Assembly (NCBI GenBank): GCA_938017795.1
Contig: CALIJZ010000073.1
Span: 1 to 38,513, forward strand
Length of the DNA stretch: 38,513 bases
DNA from: an uncultured Bacteriovoracaceae bacterium
GTDB lineage: Bacteria; Bdellovibrionota; Bacteriovoracia; Bacteriovoracales; Bacteriovoracaceae
Direction of reading: 5' to 3'
Every line of letters begins with the position of its first letter. Within the stretch, counting starts at the first letter, position 1. The position numbers and the translations under genes are program-made. Below are positions 16,666-26,200 of this stretch, piece after piece. The notes below the pieces were generated by a model. The model made no database searches, was not told the origin of the DNA, and worked only from the letters and a program-made list of their open reading frames with translations.

Positions 16666-19281
16666 GTGGAATCAGCTAAAGAACTAAAAATTGTTACTCT
16701 TAAGAAACAAATTGGAAAACTGACTCCTATGATGGAGCAATATCACGATATCAAAATCAAGCATCGTGATCTGATATTGTTCTTCAGAATGGGTGATTTC
16801 TACGAAGTTTTCTTTGAAGACGCTGTCACGACTTCTAAAGTATTAAATATTGCTCTTACTAAAAGAGGAAAAATCGCAGGAGAACCTGTTCCTATGGCCG
16901 GCATTCCTCATCATAGTGCTAGTGCTTATATTGATAAAATTACGACTGCTGGCTTACGAGTAGCGATCTGCGAGCAAGTTGAAGACCCAAAGTTAGCACA
17001 AGGCATAGTAAAAAGAGCAGTTACTCAAATAGTTTCTCCAGCACTTCCTTATGACTTAGAAAAAAATAAATCAACACTTCATCATTTCCTAGCTTCTTTC
17101 ACTCATCATAAAGGAATCTATTATTTATCTATTATAGACTTTACTACCGGAGACTTTCTAGGCCTAAAGTGTAAAAGCGAACAAGATCTTGTAGATCAAA
17201 TAAAACTTTATAACCCAAAAGAATTTTTATTATTTTTTGATCAATTAGAAGACCATCCTGAAGTGAAATTAGCATTGGAAAATCAAGAAATTCTTACCAC
17301 CTATATAAGTAAAGACTTTTACAACGAAAAAAATACAATCCATTTTTTAAAATCAGTTATTCCAATGTATCAAAAAGATAAAGTTTTAATGGATGAGCCT
17401 AACTTTATAAGTTCTATTAGTTCGCTAAGCTATTATCTAATTTCAACTCAAACTGAAGAAACAATCTTACATATTAAACCTTTTAGGTTCATAAATAATA
17501 CGGATAAACTAAAAGTCTCTTTCCAAACTTTAAACTCTCTAGAGATCATTAATGAAAAATCATCAAATAAATCTTCATTGATTCATTTTATTGATAAAAC
17601 TAAATCCTCAATGGGTTCTAGGAAGCTTCGACAAATTTGTTTAAACCCTTCAATGGATCAAGATGAGTTAGCCAGAAGACATAATTTAATTGAGTTTTTC
17701 ATAGAGAGCGAAGAAAAACTCTCTACACTCAGAGAAGATTTAAAAGAATTACGAGATCTTGATCGAATCTTTGCTAAGCATTCTACAAACCGCATTCAAG
17801 GATTTGATTTATTAAATTTATCACATGCAATTGATTTATACTTCAAAATAAATAAAGACTTTAAATTTGATGAGAATTTACTACCACTGAGTTTAAATAA
17901 ATCAGAAGCAACAAAATTAAAGAACTTTGCAAAAGAAATTCATAAAGCTATTAGTAACGACCCAGGAGCAGTTTTATCTAAAGGTAATCTCATTCTCGAT
18001 GGCTATGACTCTAAAAGAGATGAACTAAAAAACATTGAATCAAAAGTTGTTACTAAAATAGAAAAGCTTCAAGAAAAATATCGAAAAAAATTCGGGATCG
18101 CTACTTTAAGAATCAAGTCTAATAATATTGCAGGCTATTATGTTGAGGTTCCCAAATCCAAGTCTCACCTGATTGGAGAAGCTCTCATAAGAAGACAAAC
18201 CTTAGTTAATTCTCAAAGATTTTGCTCTCCTGAGTTAGATAAAATTCAAACGAAGCTTGAGAATGCTGAACTTCAATTACTGAAAGTTGATAGAGAGATT
18301 TTTGATAATTTCATCAGTAACATTCAAAAGAACTTAATAATATTTAGAAAAATTTCTAACTATTTAAGTTACGTAGATGTTTTCCAGGGATTAAGCTGGT
18401 TAGTTATTCAAGAAAATTTCACAAGACCAATATTTCATAAAGAGAAACTTATTAACTTAAATGAGGTATGGCACCCATTAGTAAAGAAGGTCTTAAAATC
18501 TGATTTTATTCCTCATGATGTTCTACTTGATGAAAAAAACTTCCTTGGATTAATAACTGGTCCTAATATGGCAGGGAAAACAACTGTCATGCGAGAAGTT
18601 GCTATCGTTCAGTTCCTTGCTCAGATTGGCTCTTTTGTGCCAGCCAACAAAGCACAAATTCCAATTTGTGATTATATCTTCTCTCGAATCGGAGCTAATG
18701 ATGATATCGTAGGTGGTCAATCAACATTCATGTTAGAGATGAGTGAAACATCAGAAATTCTAAGGCACGCTACAGACAAATCTCTAGTTATTTTAGATGA
18801 GATTGGTCGAGGAACTTCTACTTATGATGGCCTAAGTATTGCTTGGTCTTTATTAGAGTATTTTGTTCAAAATATAAAATCTTTAACTCTCTTTTCTACT
18901 CATTACCATGAACTTATTGATGTTGTTGAAGATCTTGATGGTGCTAAGAACTTTACAGTAAAGACTATTAATAAAAATGGAGAAGTTAGATTTCTCTATG
19001 AATTTATAGAAGGTGGAGCAACTCAAAGTTTTGGTATCCATGTTGCTAAACTTGCGGGCCTTCCAAAGGAAGTATTACTGAGAGCAAAGTTTTTATTAAA
19101 AAATCTAGAAGAAGAAAAGTCTGATCATTCTCAGATGGATCTTTTTGAAGCTCATGATTCACAATTATTGGAGCAAGAAAATGAACAACTGATTTCTTTT
19201 ATTGAAGAGATTAATATAAATGATCTAACTCCTGTTCAAGCACTGAATAAATTAAATGAAATTGTAACAAGGATACACTAA
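16666..19281 (+). CDS. mutS: DNA mismatch repair protein MutS
   Basis: An 871-residue MutS that detects mismatches and starts repair with MutL. The mismatch-reading Phe-x-Glu is present in MGDFYEVF (Phe45, Glu47). The lever and clamp domains fill the middle. The ATPase has Walker A GPNMAGKTT (632-640), then GGQSTFMLEM, ILDEIGRGTSTYDG and STHYHEL. Length is normal for the family. The GTG start is supported by AAGGGA five bases upstream. It diverges from the LptC/LptA-like gene over 86 bases, and its stop overlaps the next start (TAATG). Confidence 0.97.
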   Translation: MESAKELKIVTLKKQIGKLTPMMEQYHDIKIKHRDLILFFRMGDFYEVFFEDAVTTSKVLNIALTKRGKIAGEPVPMAGIPHHSASAYIDKITTAGLRVAICEQVEDPKLAQGIVKRAVTQIVSPALPYDLEKNKSTLHHFLASFTHHKGIYYLSIIDFTTGDFLGLKCKSEQDLVDQIKLYNPKEFLLFFDQLEDHPEVKLALENQEILTTYISKDFYNEKNTIHFLKSVIPMYQKDKVLMDEPNFISSISSLSYYLISTQTEETILHIKPFRFINNTDKLKVSFQTLNSLEIINEKSSNKSSLIHFIDKTKSSMGSRKLRQICLNPSMDQDELARRHNLIEFFIESEEKLSTLREDLKELRDLDRIFAKHSTNRIQGFDLLNLSHAIDLYFKINKDFKFDENLLPLSLNKSEATKLKNFAKEIHKAISNDPGAVLSKGNLILDGYDSKRDELKNIESKVVTKIEKLQEKYRKKFGIATLRIKSNNIAGYYVEVPKSKSHLIGEALIRRQTLVNSQRFCSPELDKIQTKLENAELQLLKVDREIFDNFISNIQKNLIIFRKISNYLSYVDVFQGLSWLVIQENFTRPIFHKEKLINLNEVWHPLVKKVLKSDFIPHDVLLDEKNFLGLITGPNMAGKTTVMREVAIVQFLAQIGSFVPANKAQIPICDYIFSRIGANDDIVGGQSTFMLEMSETSEILRHATDKSLVILDEIGRGTSTYDGLSIAWSLLEYFVQNIKSLTLFSTHYHELIDVVEDLDGAKNFTVKTINKNGEVRFLYEFIEGGATQSFGIHVAKLAGLPKEVLLRAKFLLKNLEEEKSDHSQMDLFEAHDSQLLEQENEQLISFIEEININDLTPVQALNKLNEIVTRIH

Positions 19282-19670
19282 TGAAATTTTTACTTCTATT
19301 AATGATGGCAACTTCCGGTCTTACTTGTGATTATAAGTTACTAACTCCAGAGCTAAATGTATGGGGCTATCCCGTTGCAGTAGATAAAATTTTAAATGAT
19401 AAACTAGATAGTCAAAAGTTTAGATCTGTAGAAATTGATGCTGACTTTGAAATCAAAGCAAGTCATTATCAAAAGCAAGGTCGTTTTCTAAAATATGCTT
19501 ACGCAAAATTTGAAATCTCAAAAAATTATCTCGTTATTAAAGAGGTCATTGCTAAAAAGATGTGCTTTATGATTAATTGTTCGGTTAGTGATTTTGTAAA
19601 AGTACTACTTAAAAATACGAAAAATCTTAATAAGCAAATCAACTGTTCTGAGACTACTCAAACTCTATAG
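19281..19670 (+). CDS. Small secreted protein translationally coupled to mutS
   Basis: A 129-residue protein with a short hydrophobic leader (MKFLLLLMMATSGLTC). Its ATG overlaps the mutS stop codon and has AAGGA upstream, so it is coupled to mutS. Cys16 at the end of the leader could be a poor lipobox (G-L-T-C); otherwise a standard signal peptide is likely. Further cysteines occur at C-MIN-C and near the C-terminus, possibly disulfide-bonded. I recognise no family. Its last 17 bases overlap the end of gpsA on the other strand. Confidence 0.65.
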   Translation: MKFLLLLMMATSGLTCDYKLLTPELNVWGYPVAVDKILNDKLDSQKFRSVEIDADFEIKASHYQKQGRFLKYAYAKFEISKNYLVIKEVIAKKMCFMINCSVSDFVKVLLKNTKNLNKQINCSETTQTL

Positions 19671-20658
19671 GCACTGACATTAGCTTCTTCACCATCTCTT
19701 CAGGTGCGACTCCATTAAAGAGAATCTCATATATTCCTGCAAATAAATGAGTGGATATTTTATATTTTTTAGATAAGAGATGAACTGCTTGGGTTGTTTT
19801 ATAACCTTCAACGACGTGTTGAGAAGCCTCGATAATTTCTTTAGCACTTTTTCCTTTAGCTAACTCACGCCCAAAAGTTTTATTTCGACTTAAGTCCCCA
19901 GTTGTAGTCAAAATAAGATCTCCCATTCCACTAAGTCCGTAAAATGTTTCAGGTCTAGCATTATAGACCTTCCCAAACTTTAACATTTCAACAATTCCTC
20001 TCGTAATCAAGGCGGCCCTAGTATTATGATTAAACCCTAACCCCTCAGCCAATCCCCCAGCAATTGCCAATATATTCTTCAACGCCCCACCGAGCAAAAC
20101 CCCTTTAATATCATAGGTTGGTAATACTTTAAAAAAATCTGTCTGCATTTTTGCAACAACGTCCTCTAATGTGTCTCGAGATGTAGAGGCTAGAGAAACC
20201 ATCGTAATTTGTTTTTCTACAATTTCTTTAGCAAAGGACGGACCAGATAAAAAAGCAAACTTCTCCTTATGTAGGTGAAATATATCAAATAAAATATCAT
20301 CAGCTAAAACAAGTGTTTCTGGATCAATTCCTTTTGTTAAAGAAACAAAACAAACCCCTTTTTCTAGGTACTTTAAAATTGCTAATTTATTAATTCTATA
20401 AAAGTCATTAATTGCTTTAGTTGGTAAACCAGAGACCACTAATGAAACATCATCATCTACTTCTTCCCACATCAAACAAGGAATAATATTTTTAGGCAAA
20501 GTTAATTCTGGCAAATATTTATGATTAACATGATCTAGTAAATCATTATAGAGCTCTTTTGATCTAATTTTTAAATAAACCTTATCAAAGTTTTGAGCAA
20601 GAATAGAGGCCATTGATGTCCCAAATGCTCCTCCTCCAATAACTAATGCTGAACTCAT
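19654..20658 (-). CDS. gpsA: NAD(P)+-dependent glycerol-3-phosphate dehydrogenase
   Basis: A 334-residue enzyme that reduces dihydroxyacetone phosphate to sn-glycerol 3-phosphate, the backbone for phospholipid synthesis. It has the Rossmann motif GGGAFGT (8-14), SLTKG (Lys109), LSGPSFAKE (about 137-145), the catalytic GGALKN (Lys194) and RAALITRG (214-221), followed by GLSGMGDLILT. Its ATG overlaps the stop of the upstream DUF493 gene by four bases (ATGA), so the pair is co-translated. Confidence 0.96.
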   Translation of the reverse strand: MSSALVIGGGAFGTSMASILAQNFDKVYLKIRSKELYNDLLDHVNHKYLPELTLPKNIIPCLMWEEVDDDVSLVVSGLPTKAINDFYRINKLAILKYLEKGVCFVSLTKGIDPETLVLADDILFDIFHLHKEKFAFLSGPSFAKEIVEKQITMVSLASTSRDTLEDVVAKMQTDFFKVLPTYDIKGVLLGGALKNILAIAGGLAEGLGFNHNTRAALITRGIVEMLKFGKVYNARPETFYGLSGMGDLILTTTGDLSRNKTFGRELAKGKSAKEIIEASQHVVEGYKTTQAVHLLSKKYKISTHLFAGIYEILFNGVAPEEMVKKLMSVPIEFE

Positions 20659-20930
20659 AACGATATAACGCCTTCAATAGTTTGAATCATTTCATAAACT
20701 CTCAATACTTCTTCGGCTGAGTTTACGACTTTCTTCATACTATAGGAGATATAATTCCCATTTTTTGATTTATTAGTACTTATTTTTTCATTTGGAAATA
20801 ACTCAAGTACCTGATCAACAAACTCTTTCTTTGCAATGAATTTGAATAAATATTCGACAGGCCAAGTATGAGTTTCATTTAAGAGGTCAATATATTGAAC
20901 TTTATCTTTCATTAAGGATAAATTTACCAT
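20655..20930 (-). CDS. DUF493 (YbeD-like) family protein
   Basis: A 91-residue protein matching DUF493/YbeD in size and layout: a central stretch around STNKSKNGNYISYSMKKVV, corresponding to the SSKGKYxSVT core, then a helix and a closing strand (EGVISL). The fold resembles the ACT-like regulatory domain of the Lip operon protein YbeD; the function is unknown. The start could be ATG 20930 (no Shine-Dalgarno, TACTTT six bases upstream) or ATG 20912. The gene overlaps gpsA by ATGA. Confidence 0.7.
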   Translation of the reverse strand: MVNLSLMKDKVQYIDLLNETHTWPVEYLFKFIAKKEFVDQVLELFPNEKISTNKSKNGNYISYSMKKVVNSAEEVLRVYEMIQTIEGVISL

Positions 20931-20980
20931 CTATTTAAAGTAAGATAAACCCTCCGGAGATAAATCCCGAATAATTAAGT

Positions 20981-22894
20981 ATGAAAAAAGGATATTTTCT
21001 AATATTGATCGGCTTTAGTTCACTAGTCTATTCTCAAGAATTTAAGTTATCTAAACTACTTCAAGATAAGTTTAGGTTGGAGCAACGTATTCAAGATAAT
21101 TCTAACCAGATAAATCGTGGTAATGGAAATGATAGAAGAACTTTAAGTCTTATTAATAGAAAATTAAATACAAAATTATTTGATCAATTAGATACACGAA
21201 TTTCTGACCAAGAAAAAACTAATTCTCAAAATCTTTATCAATTCATCGCTAGTAAAATAAAACCAGATCTCTTTGATGAAATTAATAAAATAAAAGATCT
21301 CATTGAGGATCAAAGAATTGAATTTAATTTGGGGATAACAAACCTAAATGGATTTGAGTGGCAAAAGCCTATGGGCTTAGTAAATCTCTATGCAAAAAGA
21401 ACAATTCGTCAATCTACTAAACATCAAAGCCTACCGTGGTTAGTTGAAGATGCTTATATTATTGAAGTTGATGCCAAAACATATTTAAAAAAACTAGCAA
21501 ACCTAGATCTCATCGAAATTTTTGAATCTGATCTAGAAGCTTTTGCAAATTTAAAATTTCATCGAAAAATGAGTTTTATTCATTACCACACAACAAATGA
21601 ATCAGCTCTTGAAAGTAAATTAGATGAATTTCTTATTCCTTTCTTAAGTTCCAGCGACTTTAGTCATATTACAAATCAAGAAATTGCAGTAAGCGATCAC
21701 TTCGTCATTAGTGGAAGTGCCAGTGCTAGTATGATTTGGCAACCTTATGTAAATATTGCAGCCAAAGTCTCAGGATCTTTTGAAACACTTAGAGACACAA
21801 ATCTTACTTTTGTAGATAATGTATTTGTTTTAGAAAATAAAACTTCAAGAAACTCATCATTTGAGTTTTCATTACAGGCCAGATTAGAGTTATTCAAACT
21901 TTTAAAATTAACTCTTATAGACCTTGGATTTCAATCCAAATCAGAAATGGCTAAGAGCTCTGTCTATAAATTCACAAAATATCAACTTGCTAATGATATT
22001 GGACCTATCACAGTTTTAAACTATTTAAACTTTGATTCAATTTCATTTTTATCAAAAAATAGACTCCTTCCCTATTTAGATTTCCATGTTTTAAAATCAA
22101 GTAAAACAAATGGATACTTTTATGATGTTTTAGGTTGGAAGGGAGAAAAATCCTCTTCTCAAAACTACGTTCAAATAATCAAAGATCATAAGAAACATTT
22201 ATTCGTAGAACATACTGACTCTAAGTCAAAGTATAAAAAAACCTTTCTTGGGACATTTACTTCCGCAATTGAAGAATCAATACCCCTATTAAAATTATTT
22301 AAGTATTATAAAAGCTATAATAAAGAAAACTTCACTCTTCTACTGGATTCAACAGATAGTTCTTACTACGCCTTAACTCTTGAATTAGAAAATTATTTAC
22401 GAATTAAAGATAGTGATGACCTAACCAATGTATTTGAACAACTAAGTAGTTTTACAAATCTTTCAAACCATATCAGAACCTTACCTTTTAGTCAGTCAGT
22501 TAATAACTTCTCAAAAGTCCAACATCAAATAAAGATTTCACCTCAAGAGATCACTTCTTTATTAATTGATCCTGTTTCGAAAGTTAATAACAAAATTGCT
22601 CTTTTTTGTAATATCATTCCAAAATGTTTTGAAAACATTACGAAAAAGTATCAAGGTTTAAAGAAAAATTTTCTAAAAAATAAAACTATAACGAAAGATA
22701 TTATTAGTTTCTACAAAGAAGTACTGAAGCAATCAACATCAACTTCATATTTTTTACGATTTTTTCAAGCTAGCAGTATAGAAAATACTGGCTCATATTC
22801 AGCTAGAGTTGGTTCTAAAACTCTATCTGGTCAATTAAATTTTGATAGCACTAAACAAGCACCAAATAGGTATGAAACTTATTTTTCTCCTTAA
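20981..22894 (+). CDS. Secreted protein of unknown function (637 aa)
   Basis: A 637-residue protein with a signal peptide (MKKGYFLILIGFSSLVYSQ). After the leader comes a charged helical segment (about 22-95), then a long mixed region with aromatic, strand-forming stretches. Two cysteines (about 544 and 550, FCNIIPKC) could form a disulfide. I recognise no domain, lipobox or catalytic motif. The start has no Shine-Dalgarno; AATAAT (20970-20975) ends five bases before the ATG. It lies between the gpsA pair (divergent, 50-base gap) and sua5 with no functional hint. Confidence 0.7.
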   Translation: MKKGYFLILIGFSSLVYSQEFKLSKLLQDKFRLEQRIQDNSNQINRGNGNDRRTLSLINRKLNTKLFDQLDTRISDQEKTNSQNLYQFIASKIKPDLFDEINKIKDLIEDQRIEFNLGITNLNGFEWQKPMGLVNLYAKRTIRQSTKHQSLPWLVEDAYIIEVDAKTYLKKLANLDLIEIFESDLEAFANLKFHRKMSFIHYHTTNESALESKLDEFLIPFLSSSDFSHITNQEIAVSDHFVISGSASASMIWQPYVNIAAKVSGSFETLRDTNLTFVDNVFVLENKTSRNSSFEFSLQARLELFKLLKLTLIDLGFQSKSEMAKSSVYKFTKYQLANDIGPITVLNYLNFDSISFLSKNRLLPYLDFHVLKSSKTNGYFYDVLGWKGEKSSSQNYVQIIKDHKKHLFVEHTDSKSKYKKTFLGTFTSAIEESIPLLKLFKYYKSYNKENFTLLLDSTDSSYYALTLELENYLRIKDSDDLTNVFEQLSSFTNLSNHIRTLPFSQSVNNFSKVQHQIKISPQEITSLLIDPVSKVNNKIALFCNIIPKCFENITKKYQGLKKNFLKNKTITKDIISFYKEVLKQSTSTSYFLRFFQASSIENTGSYSARVGSKTLSGQLNFDSTKQAPNRYETYFSP

Positions 22895-22899
22895 TTATG

Positions 22900-22928
22900 T
22901 TTACAAGCTCCTTATTCTCAATTAAAAA
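22900..22928 (+). promoter_or_regulatory. Putative leaderless promoter of sua5/tsaC
   Basis: TTTACA (22900-22905), 17 bases, TAAAAA (22923-22928), six bases, ATG at 22935. The spacings are identical to those at 5894-5922 and 37115-37143. No ribosome site is present. Confidence 0.5.
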
Positions 22929-22934
22929 AAATCT

Positions 22935-23831
22935 ATGTTAGTACAGTTTAAAGAAGCTCTTGATTTATTAAAAAAAGGTCACCTGGTAGCCATACCTACC
23001 GAGACTGTTTATGGACTAGCTGGAAGAATAGATCTTGAACTCACTTTAAGATCAATCTTTGAAACTAAAAAAAGACCATTTTTCGACCCCCTTATTGTTC
23101 ATGTCGGTAATATTGAACAAGTACAAGACATCTTTTTTGAAATCACTAAAGCTCAAAAAATCTTAATGGATCACTTTTGGCCTGGTCCCCTTACAATAGT
23201 TGCTCAAAAAAGAAGAATAATTTCTGATCTTATTTCAGCAGACCTTGAAACAGTTGGCGTAAGAATGCCAAATCACGAATTAACATTAAAACTTATTAAT
23301 GAATTAAAAGTACCACTAGCTGCTCCAAGTGCTAATATGTTTAAAAAAACTTCTCCAACCTGTCCTGATCACGTTCTTAATAATTTTGATAACTCTGTTA
23401 GTGTTCTAGATGGCGGTGATTGTAGAATTGGTATTGAATCAACAGTCTTGGAAGTTAAAGATAAAAAGGTTTTAGTTTACAGACTTGGTCAAATTACAAT
23501 AGAGCAAATTCAAGAAGTTCTTCCGGAATATAAAATAAAAAAAGTAAAAAAAGATAAATCTCCTGGTTCTATGAATGATCACTATCAACCAAAAGTTCCT
23601 TTATATTTAATTAAGAATCAAGATGATCTAAAAAAATTTAAAGGCCAAACCGGTGAAGAATTGATACTAGATCAATCAGCAGCCATAAGTGCGAGAATAC
23701 TTTATAAAAGCTTAATTGATTTAAGTAATCTTGGGGTTGATTATATCTATTTTAATAAAAAAAATATTCCAAAAGATCCGCAGTGGCTTGCTGTTAAAGA
23801 TCGACTTGAAAAAGCTTCGACTAAGATTTAA
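22935..23831 (+). CDS. sua5: L-threonylcarbamoyladenylate synthase (Sua5/TsaC type)
   Basis: A 298-residue enzyme that makes threonylcarbamoyl-AMP from threonine, bicarbonate and ATP, the first step of the t6A37 modification of ANN-decoding tRNAs. The YrdC domain (about 1-190) shows GHLVAIPTETVYGLAGR, KKRPFFDPL, HFWPGPLTIV, VGVRMPNH, PLAAPSAN and RIGIESTVLEV. The linker SPGSMNDHYQPKVPLYL and a reduced Sua5-type C-terminal domain follow, making it longer than E. coli TsaC (190 aa). The start appears leaderless. Its 3' end overlaps trpS by 11 bases tail to tail. Confidence 0.92.
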   Translation: MLVQFKEALDLLKKGHLVAIPTETVYGLAGRIDLELTLRSIFETKKRPFFDPLIVHVGNIEQVQDIFFEITKAQKILMDHFWPGPLTIVAQKRRIISDLISADLETVGVRMPNHELTLKLINELKVPLAAPSANMFKKTSPTCPDHVLNNFDNSVSVLDGGDCRIGIESTVLEVKDKKVLVYRLGQITIEQIQEVLPEYKIKKVKKDKSPGSMNDHYQPKVPLYLIKNQDDLKKFKGQTGEELILDQSAAISARILYKSLIDLSNLGVDYIYFNKKNIPKDPQWLAVKDRLEKASTKI

Positions 23832-24822
23832 GACCCATGATATTTCTTCGTAACCTTGTCATCGTTTCCTTAGCAATAATTCTAGCTTTTTGAGCACCAA
23901 GTTCTAATTCATCATCAATTAAATTTCTATTTTCCATTAAGTGAATATATTTTTCTCTAAACGGAGCAATGCGCTTATCAATAACTTCAAATAACCCTGC
24001 TTTAGCATGCCCCCAAGAGATTCCTTGTTCGAACTCTTTTGCAAAATTTATAACTTCTTTTTCATTTGCAAACAATTTATAAAGATCAAAAATTAAAGAA
24101 TCTTCAGTACTTTTAGGCTCATCCGGTCCAGTTGAATCAGTAGTAATCTTATTAACTAATTTCTTTAATCGCTTTTGAGATTCAAAAATAGGAATTGAAT
24201 TACCATAAGATTTACTCATCTTCCTACCATCTAGACCTGGAATATATTTACCTTCACTCAAACTCTCCTGAGGCTCAGTTAATATTTCTCCATATTGTTG
24301 ATTAATTCTTTGAGCAATACTTCTAGCTATTTCTACATGCTGAATTTGATCTTTTCCCACAGGAACAACGTTCGTATTAAAAAGTAAAATATCAGCGGCC
24401 ATTAAAACTGGATATTTAAATAGACCAGCATTTACACCATGATCTAAATCTTTTTTTCCATTTTCTTGATTAGCAGCAATAGCTGCTTTATAAGAATGAG
24501 CTCGATTTAAATCTCCTTTAGGGATATGACAACTTAAGATCCAAGCAAGTTCAAAAATTTCAGGTATATCACTTTGCTTATAAAAAATTGCTTTATTCGT
24601 ATCAAGGCCAAGAGCTAGCCATGTTGCTGCAACTTGATAGATACCTTCAGAAATAATCTTAGGATCTCTCAGTGAAGTTAAAGAGTGATAATCAGCAATA
24701 AAATATAGAAATCTTCCATCTGAGGTATTTGAAAAATTTATTGCAGGTTCAATGGCACCTAGATAATTTCCAAGATGAGGCATCCCTGTCGATTGTATAC
24801 CTGTTAAGTATGTTTTGCTCAT
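23821..24822 (-). CDS. trpS: Tryptophanyl-tRNA synthetase
   Basis: A 333-residue class I synthetase charging tRNA-Trp. The N-terminal TGIQSTGMPHLGNYLGA (7-23) holds the HIGH-like element, and DGRKMSKSYGNS (198-209) holds the KMSKS loop. GKDQIQHVE (156-164) is the usual Trp-site segment. Length matches bacterial TrpRS. The ATG overlaps the stop of the aminotransferase gene by four bases (ATGA) and has no Shine-Dalgarno of its own, so translation is probably coupled. Confidence 0.96.
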   Translation of the reverse strand: MSKTYLTGIQSTGMPHLGNYLGAIEPAINFSNTSDGRFLYFIADYHSLTSLRDPKIISEGIYQVAATWLALGLDTNKAIFYKQSDIPEIFELAWILSCHIPKGDLNRAHSYKAAIAANQENGKKDLDHGVNAGLFKYPVLMAADILLFNTNVVPVGKDQIQHVEIARSIAQRINQQYGEILTEPQESLSEGKYIPGLDGRKMSKSYGNSIPIFESQKRLKKLVNKITTDSTGPDEPKSTEDSLIFDLYKLFANEKEVINFAKEFEQGISWGHAKAGLFEVIDKRIAPFREKYIHLMENRNLIDDELELGAQKARIIAKETMTRLRRNIMGLKS

Positions 24823-25997
24823 AAGATTAATTTATCTAACGAAGCAGCTATTCTGTCTACAGCTTTTTCAATATCTTCAAGTGAGAGAGCATAACTCATA
24901 CGAATATTTGTATCTCCACCAAAAGCACTCCCTGGAGTACAGGCAACAAGGGCATCGGTTAAAAGATGCTGACTTAATTGTTCAACATTTTCTAACTTAG
25001 AATTATCTAAATAATACTTAAGATCTGGAAAAAGATAAAATGCTCCCTGTGGTGAATTCACAACTGCATGAGGAACCTTTTTTTTCATTTGATCAATTAA
25101 AAAATTTCGCCGCTCTAAAAAGGCCTCTCTCATATAAAGAACTTTAGAATTTCCAGAATCAAGAGCTTCAATAGCAGCTTTTTGAGCAATTGAATTTGCT
25201 CCACTTGTAAACTGACTTTGAATCTTTGCACATGCTTTTACAATTTTCTCAGGTCCAGCTAAATAGCCCAGTCTCCACCCAGTTACTGCATAGCCCTTTG
25301 AGAGTCCATTAATGGTAACAACCTGATCTTTAACACTATCCAGTGATCCAATTGAAAAATGCTCTCCTTCAAAAACTATATATTCATAGATTTCATCACT
25401 AGCTATAATTACATCAGTATTTTTAAAGACTTCTGCAATTTCTACCAACTCATTTTTAAAATACATACTCCCCGATGGATTACATGGATTACTAAAAAGA
25501 AAAAGCTTCGTCTTAGGCGTGATAGCGTTTCTAATTTGCTCAGCACTAACTTTAAAGTCATCTTCTATAGAGGATTTTAAAATAATGGGTTTACCACCAG
25601 CGAACTTAATAACATCTTCATAACTCACCCAAAATGGAGCTGGTATAATAACTTCATCCCCAGGATTAATCAGAGATAAAATTAAATTTGCGATTGATTG
25701 TTTAGCCCCAGTTGAAACAATTATTTGATTGTCACTATAGTCTAAACCATTATCTCTTTTTAATTTATTTGAAATTGCTTGTCTTAAATCTTTAAATCCA
25801 ACAACCGGAGTGTAGGAAGAAAAATCATTTTCAATAGCTTTTATAGCTGCATTTCTTAAAAACTCAGGAGCTCCAAAGTCAGGCTCACCTAAGCTCATGC
25901 TTATAATATCCAGTCCTTTAGACTTTAGCTCGCGAGCTTTGCTTGCCATTGCTAGGGTCGCAGATTCATTCATATTTAAAACACGTTCTGATAACAT
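24819..25997 (-). CDS. Class I PLP aminotransferase, aspartate type
   Basis: A 392-residue fold-type I aminotransferase of the Ib aspartate group (AspB/AatA-like), moving the amino group between aspartate and 2-oxoglutarate; prephenate activity is known in some relatives. Motifs: SLGEPDF (35-41), SNPCNPSG (169-176), SDEIY (200-204) and the PLP lysine Lys234 in NGLSKGYAVTGWRLGY. Near the C-terminus, NIRMSYA holds the substrate-carboxylate arginine. There is no Shine-Dalgarno; TACTAT (26004-26009) lies six bases before the ATG. It is coupled to trpS by overlap. Confidence 0.9.
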   Translation of the reverse strand: MLSERVLNMNESATLAMASKARELKSKGLDIISMSLGEPDFGAPEFLRNAAIKAIENDFSSYTPVVGFKDLRQAISNKLKRDNGLDYSDNQIIVSTGAKQSIANLILSLINPGDEVIIPAPFWVSYEDVIKFAGGKPIILKSSIEDDFKVSAEQIRNAITPKTKLFLFSNPCNPSGSMYFKNELVEIAEVFKNTDVIIASDEIYEYIVFEGEHFSIGSLDSVKDQVVTINGLSKGYAVTGWRLGYLAGPEKIVKACAKIQSQFTSGANSIAQKAAIEALDSGNSKVLYMREAFLERRNFLIDQMKKKVPHAVVNSPQGAFYLFPDLKYYLDNSKLENVEQLSQHLLTDALVACTPGSAFGGDTNIRMSYALSLEDIEKAVDRIAASLDKLIL

Positions 25998-26200
25998 AAA
26001 TTTATAGTAACACGTAGAAACAAAGAGGATAATTCCAAAGGTTTTCTATTTAATTCAATCTAAATCTATTTAATGTCACTAATGACTGACCGAAATTATC
26101 GTCAGGATAATGTAAACTAAACCATTGAAGTCTCATTTATTTTAAGTACCATTGTAAAAAACACAGTTAATTTTAACTAACCTACTAAAAGGAGTATGGA

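Noticed and set aside
26086-26105. CTGAC/GTCAG hairpin before the DUF481 gene
   Set aside because: Only five pairs with a ten-base loop; expected by chance in a window this size.
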